A stretch of DNA of 64,000 nt from positions 1,490,454 to 1,554,453 of the forward strand of contig NZ_CP092519.1 in NCBI RefSeq assembly GCF_022430525.1, written 5' to 3'. Both the position numbers and the translations under genes were made by a program. Positions 63,448 to 64,000 of the stretch are shown piece after piece (the first letter of the stretch is position 1; every line of letters begins with the position of its first letter). The DNA is from Cetobacterium somerae. GTDB lineage: Bacteria > Fusobacteriota > Fusobacteriia > Fusobacteriales > Fusobacteriaceae. The notes under the pieces were generated by a model. The model was not told the DNA's origin, did not search any database, and was given only the letters and a program-made list of their open reading frames with translations.

Positions 63448-64000
63448 TCATCCCCTTAATTGAATTTTTTTTAAAACTCCCTTAATTGCCTCTTCTAAAG
63501 TAGAATAACTATTTAACTCATCTTTACTTATCATAGAATCTATTTCCTTTTTACTGTATCCTAAAGAATCTAATGCCATATATAGCTCTTCTTCAATCGC
63601 ATTATTTAACATATCTCCTGATGGATCTTCCATAGACATTAAATTTAATGTTTTAATCTTATTATTTAAATCTATAATTATTTGCTTTGATTTTTTTTCT
63701 CCTAATTTTGGAACTCTTTTTAACGTTTTAAAATCTTCTGTTAAAACAATCTCTCTAATATTGTCTATTGAAAATGTTGACATTATAGAAAGGGCTAATG
63801 ATAATCCTATCCCACTGATTCCTATTAACATCTCAAAAAGAACTCTTTCTCTCTCCTGTAAAAATCCTACTAGTTTAAATGCATCTTCTTTTATTACATT
63901 ATATATATATAGCTCTTTTTTCTCTCCCACCTGTACTTGATCATAAGTTTTTAAAGTTATGTAAACTCTATACCCTACCCCATTTACATCCACTGCTAAA
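63448..64000 (-). CDS. ruvA: Holliday junction DNA helicase subunit RuvA, partial
   Basis: The frame continues through the right edge of the window. The visible part starts inside the N-terminal OB fold ('LAVDVNGVGYRVYITLKTYDQ'), so the Val codon at 63993 is not the start. Two helix-hairpin-helix motifs follow ('LIGISGIGLSLALSIMS' and 'VPKLGEKKSKQIIIDL'), then domain III, which contacts RuvB ('LDSLGYSKKEIDSMI'). RuvA holds the Holliday junction for RuvB-driven branch migration. Confidence 0.95.
   Translation of the reverse strand, partial: LAVDVNGVGYRVYITLKTYDQVQVGEKKELYIYNVIKEDAFKLVGFLQERERVLFEMLIGISGIGLSLALSIMSTFSIDNIREIVLTEDFKTLKRVPKLGEKKSKQIIIDLNNKIKTLNLMSMEDPSGDMLNNAIEEELYMALDSLGYSKKEIDSMISKDELNSYSTLEEAIKGVLKKIQLRG

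Noticed and set aside
63448..63993. RuvA starting at the Val codon at 63993
   Set aside because: The conserved frame continues upstream to the window edge (Leu-Ala-Val-Asp-Val-Asn), so the gene is cut off, not short.

Overview
The window is a piece of a low-GC chromosome that most resembles Fusobacteriota (Fusobacterium/Cetobacterium-like). The genus is an inference. Gram-negative envelope genes (a LpxL/HtrB-type acyltransferase, a Skp/OmpH chaperone, periplasmic proteins with plain signal peptides) sit beside genes arranged as in Firmicutes (GatCAB, ylxM-ffh-rpsP, a SAM-I riboswitch on metK, a PBP2-like FtsI with a C-terminal PASTA domain, a short HolA, AdhE). I see no transposase, phage, integrase, CRISPR array or origin. 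Almost everything is housekeeping, about 85% on the minus strand in long, tightly packed operons.

Layout, left to right. 1-10120 (minus): partial lipid acyltransferase; then a run reading 4-TM acidic protein, maf, mreB, secreted unknown, scpB, rluB, gatC, gatA, gatB and an SH3b/L,D-transpeptidase, ending in a strong terminator. 10247-10837: seven-gene tRNA operon (Gly, Lys, Glu, Val, Asp, Thr, Leu in transcription order) with a clear sigma-70-type promoter and terminator. 10892-19227 (minus): ftsI, priA, def, a DivIC/FtsB-like protein, glpX, a terminator, then a small membrane protein and a DigH/YngK-like glycosidase. Divergently at 19325: a Skp/OmpH chaperone. 19913-20066: a second tRNA-Val/tRNA-Glu operon whose tRNAs are identical to those in the first cluster. 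Then an ArsC/Spx-like protein and metK under an S-box riboswitch. 21956-32722 (minus): tex, a histidine-kinase-like protein, ileS, lspA, glyQ and glyS, transcribed in that order. 32838-34834 (minus): ylxM-ffh-rpsP.

34964-37189 (plus): a folate operon, folE, a folB-folK fusion, and folP. 37226-44145 (minus): a nucleoside kinase and a complete peptide ABC transporter, dppABCDF-like, with a hairpin between the binding-protein gene and the permease genes. Next come a DUF2147 protein (plus), adhE (minus), a compact UvrD-like helicase (plus), holA and a Zn/Cd P-type ATPase (minus), a methyltransferase plus small unknown protein (plus), and a putative metal exporter (minus). 55446-64000 (minus): ruvA (partial), phoH, secG, rarA, hisS, aspS and argS. 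A structured RNA of about 230 nt with its own promoter and terminator lies between aspS and argS and is my best candidate for 6S RNA.

Together the genes cover tRNA charging (six synthetases plus GatCAB), translation and protein export, cell-shape and division functions, DNA repair and replication, folate and SAM supply, and fermentation (adhE). No obvious new multi-gene system is present. The items most worth checking are the rod-like RNA upstream of argS, the histidine kinase lacking a visible phosphoacceptor His, the small SF1 helicase that appears to lack domain 2B, the L,D-transpeptidase with an altered active-site motif, an 80-nt gene overlap at maf, and a terminator-like hairpin inside the start of the gene after mreB.
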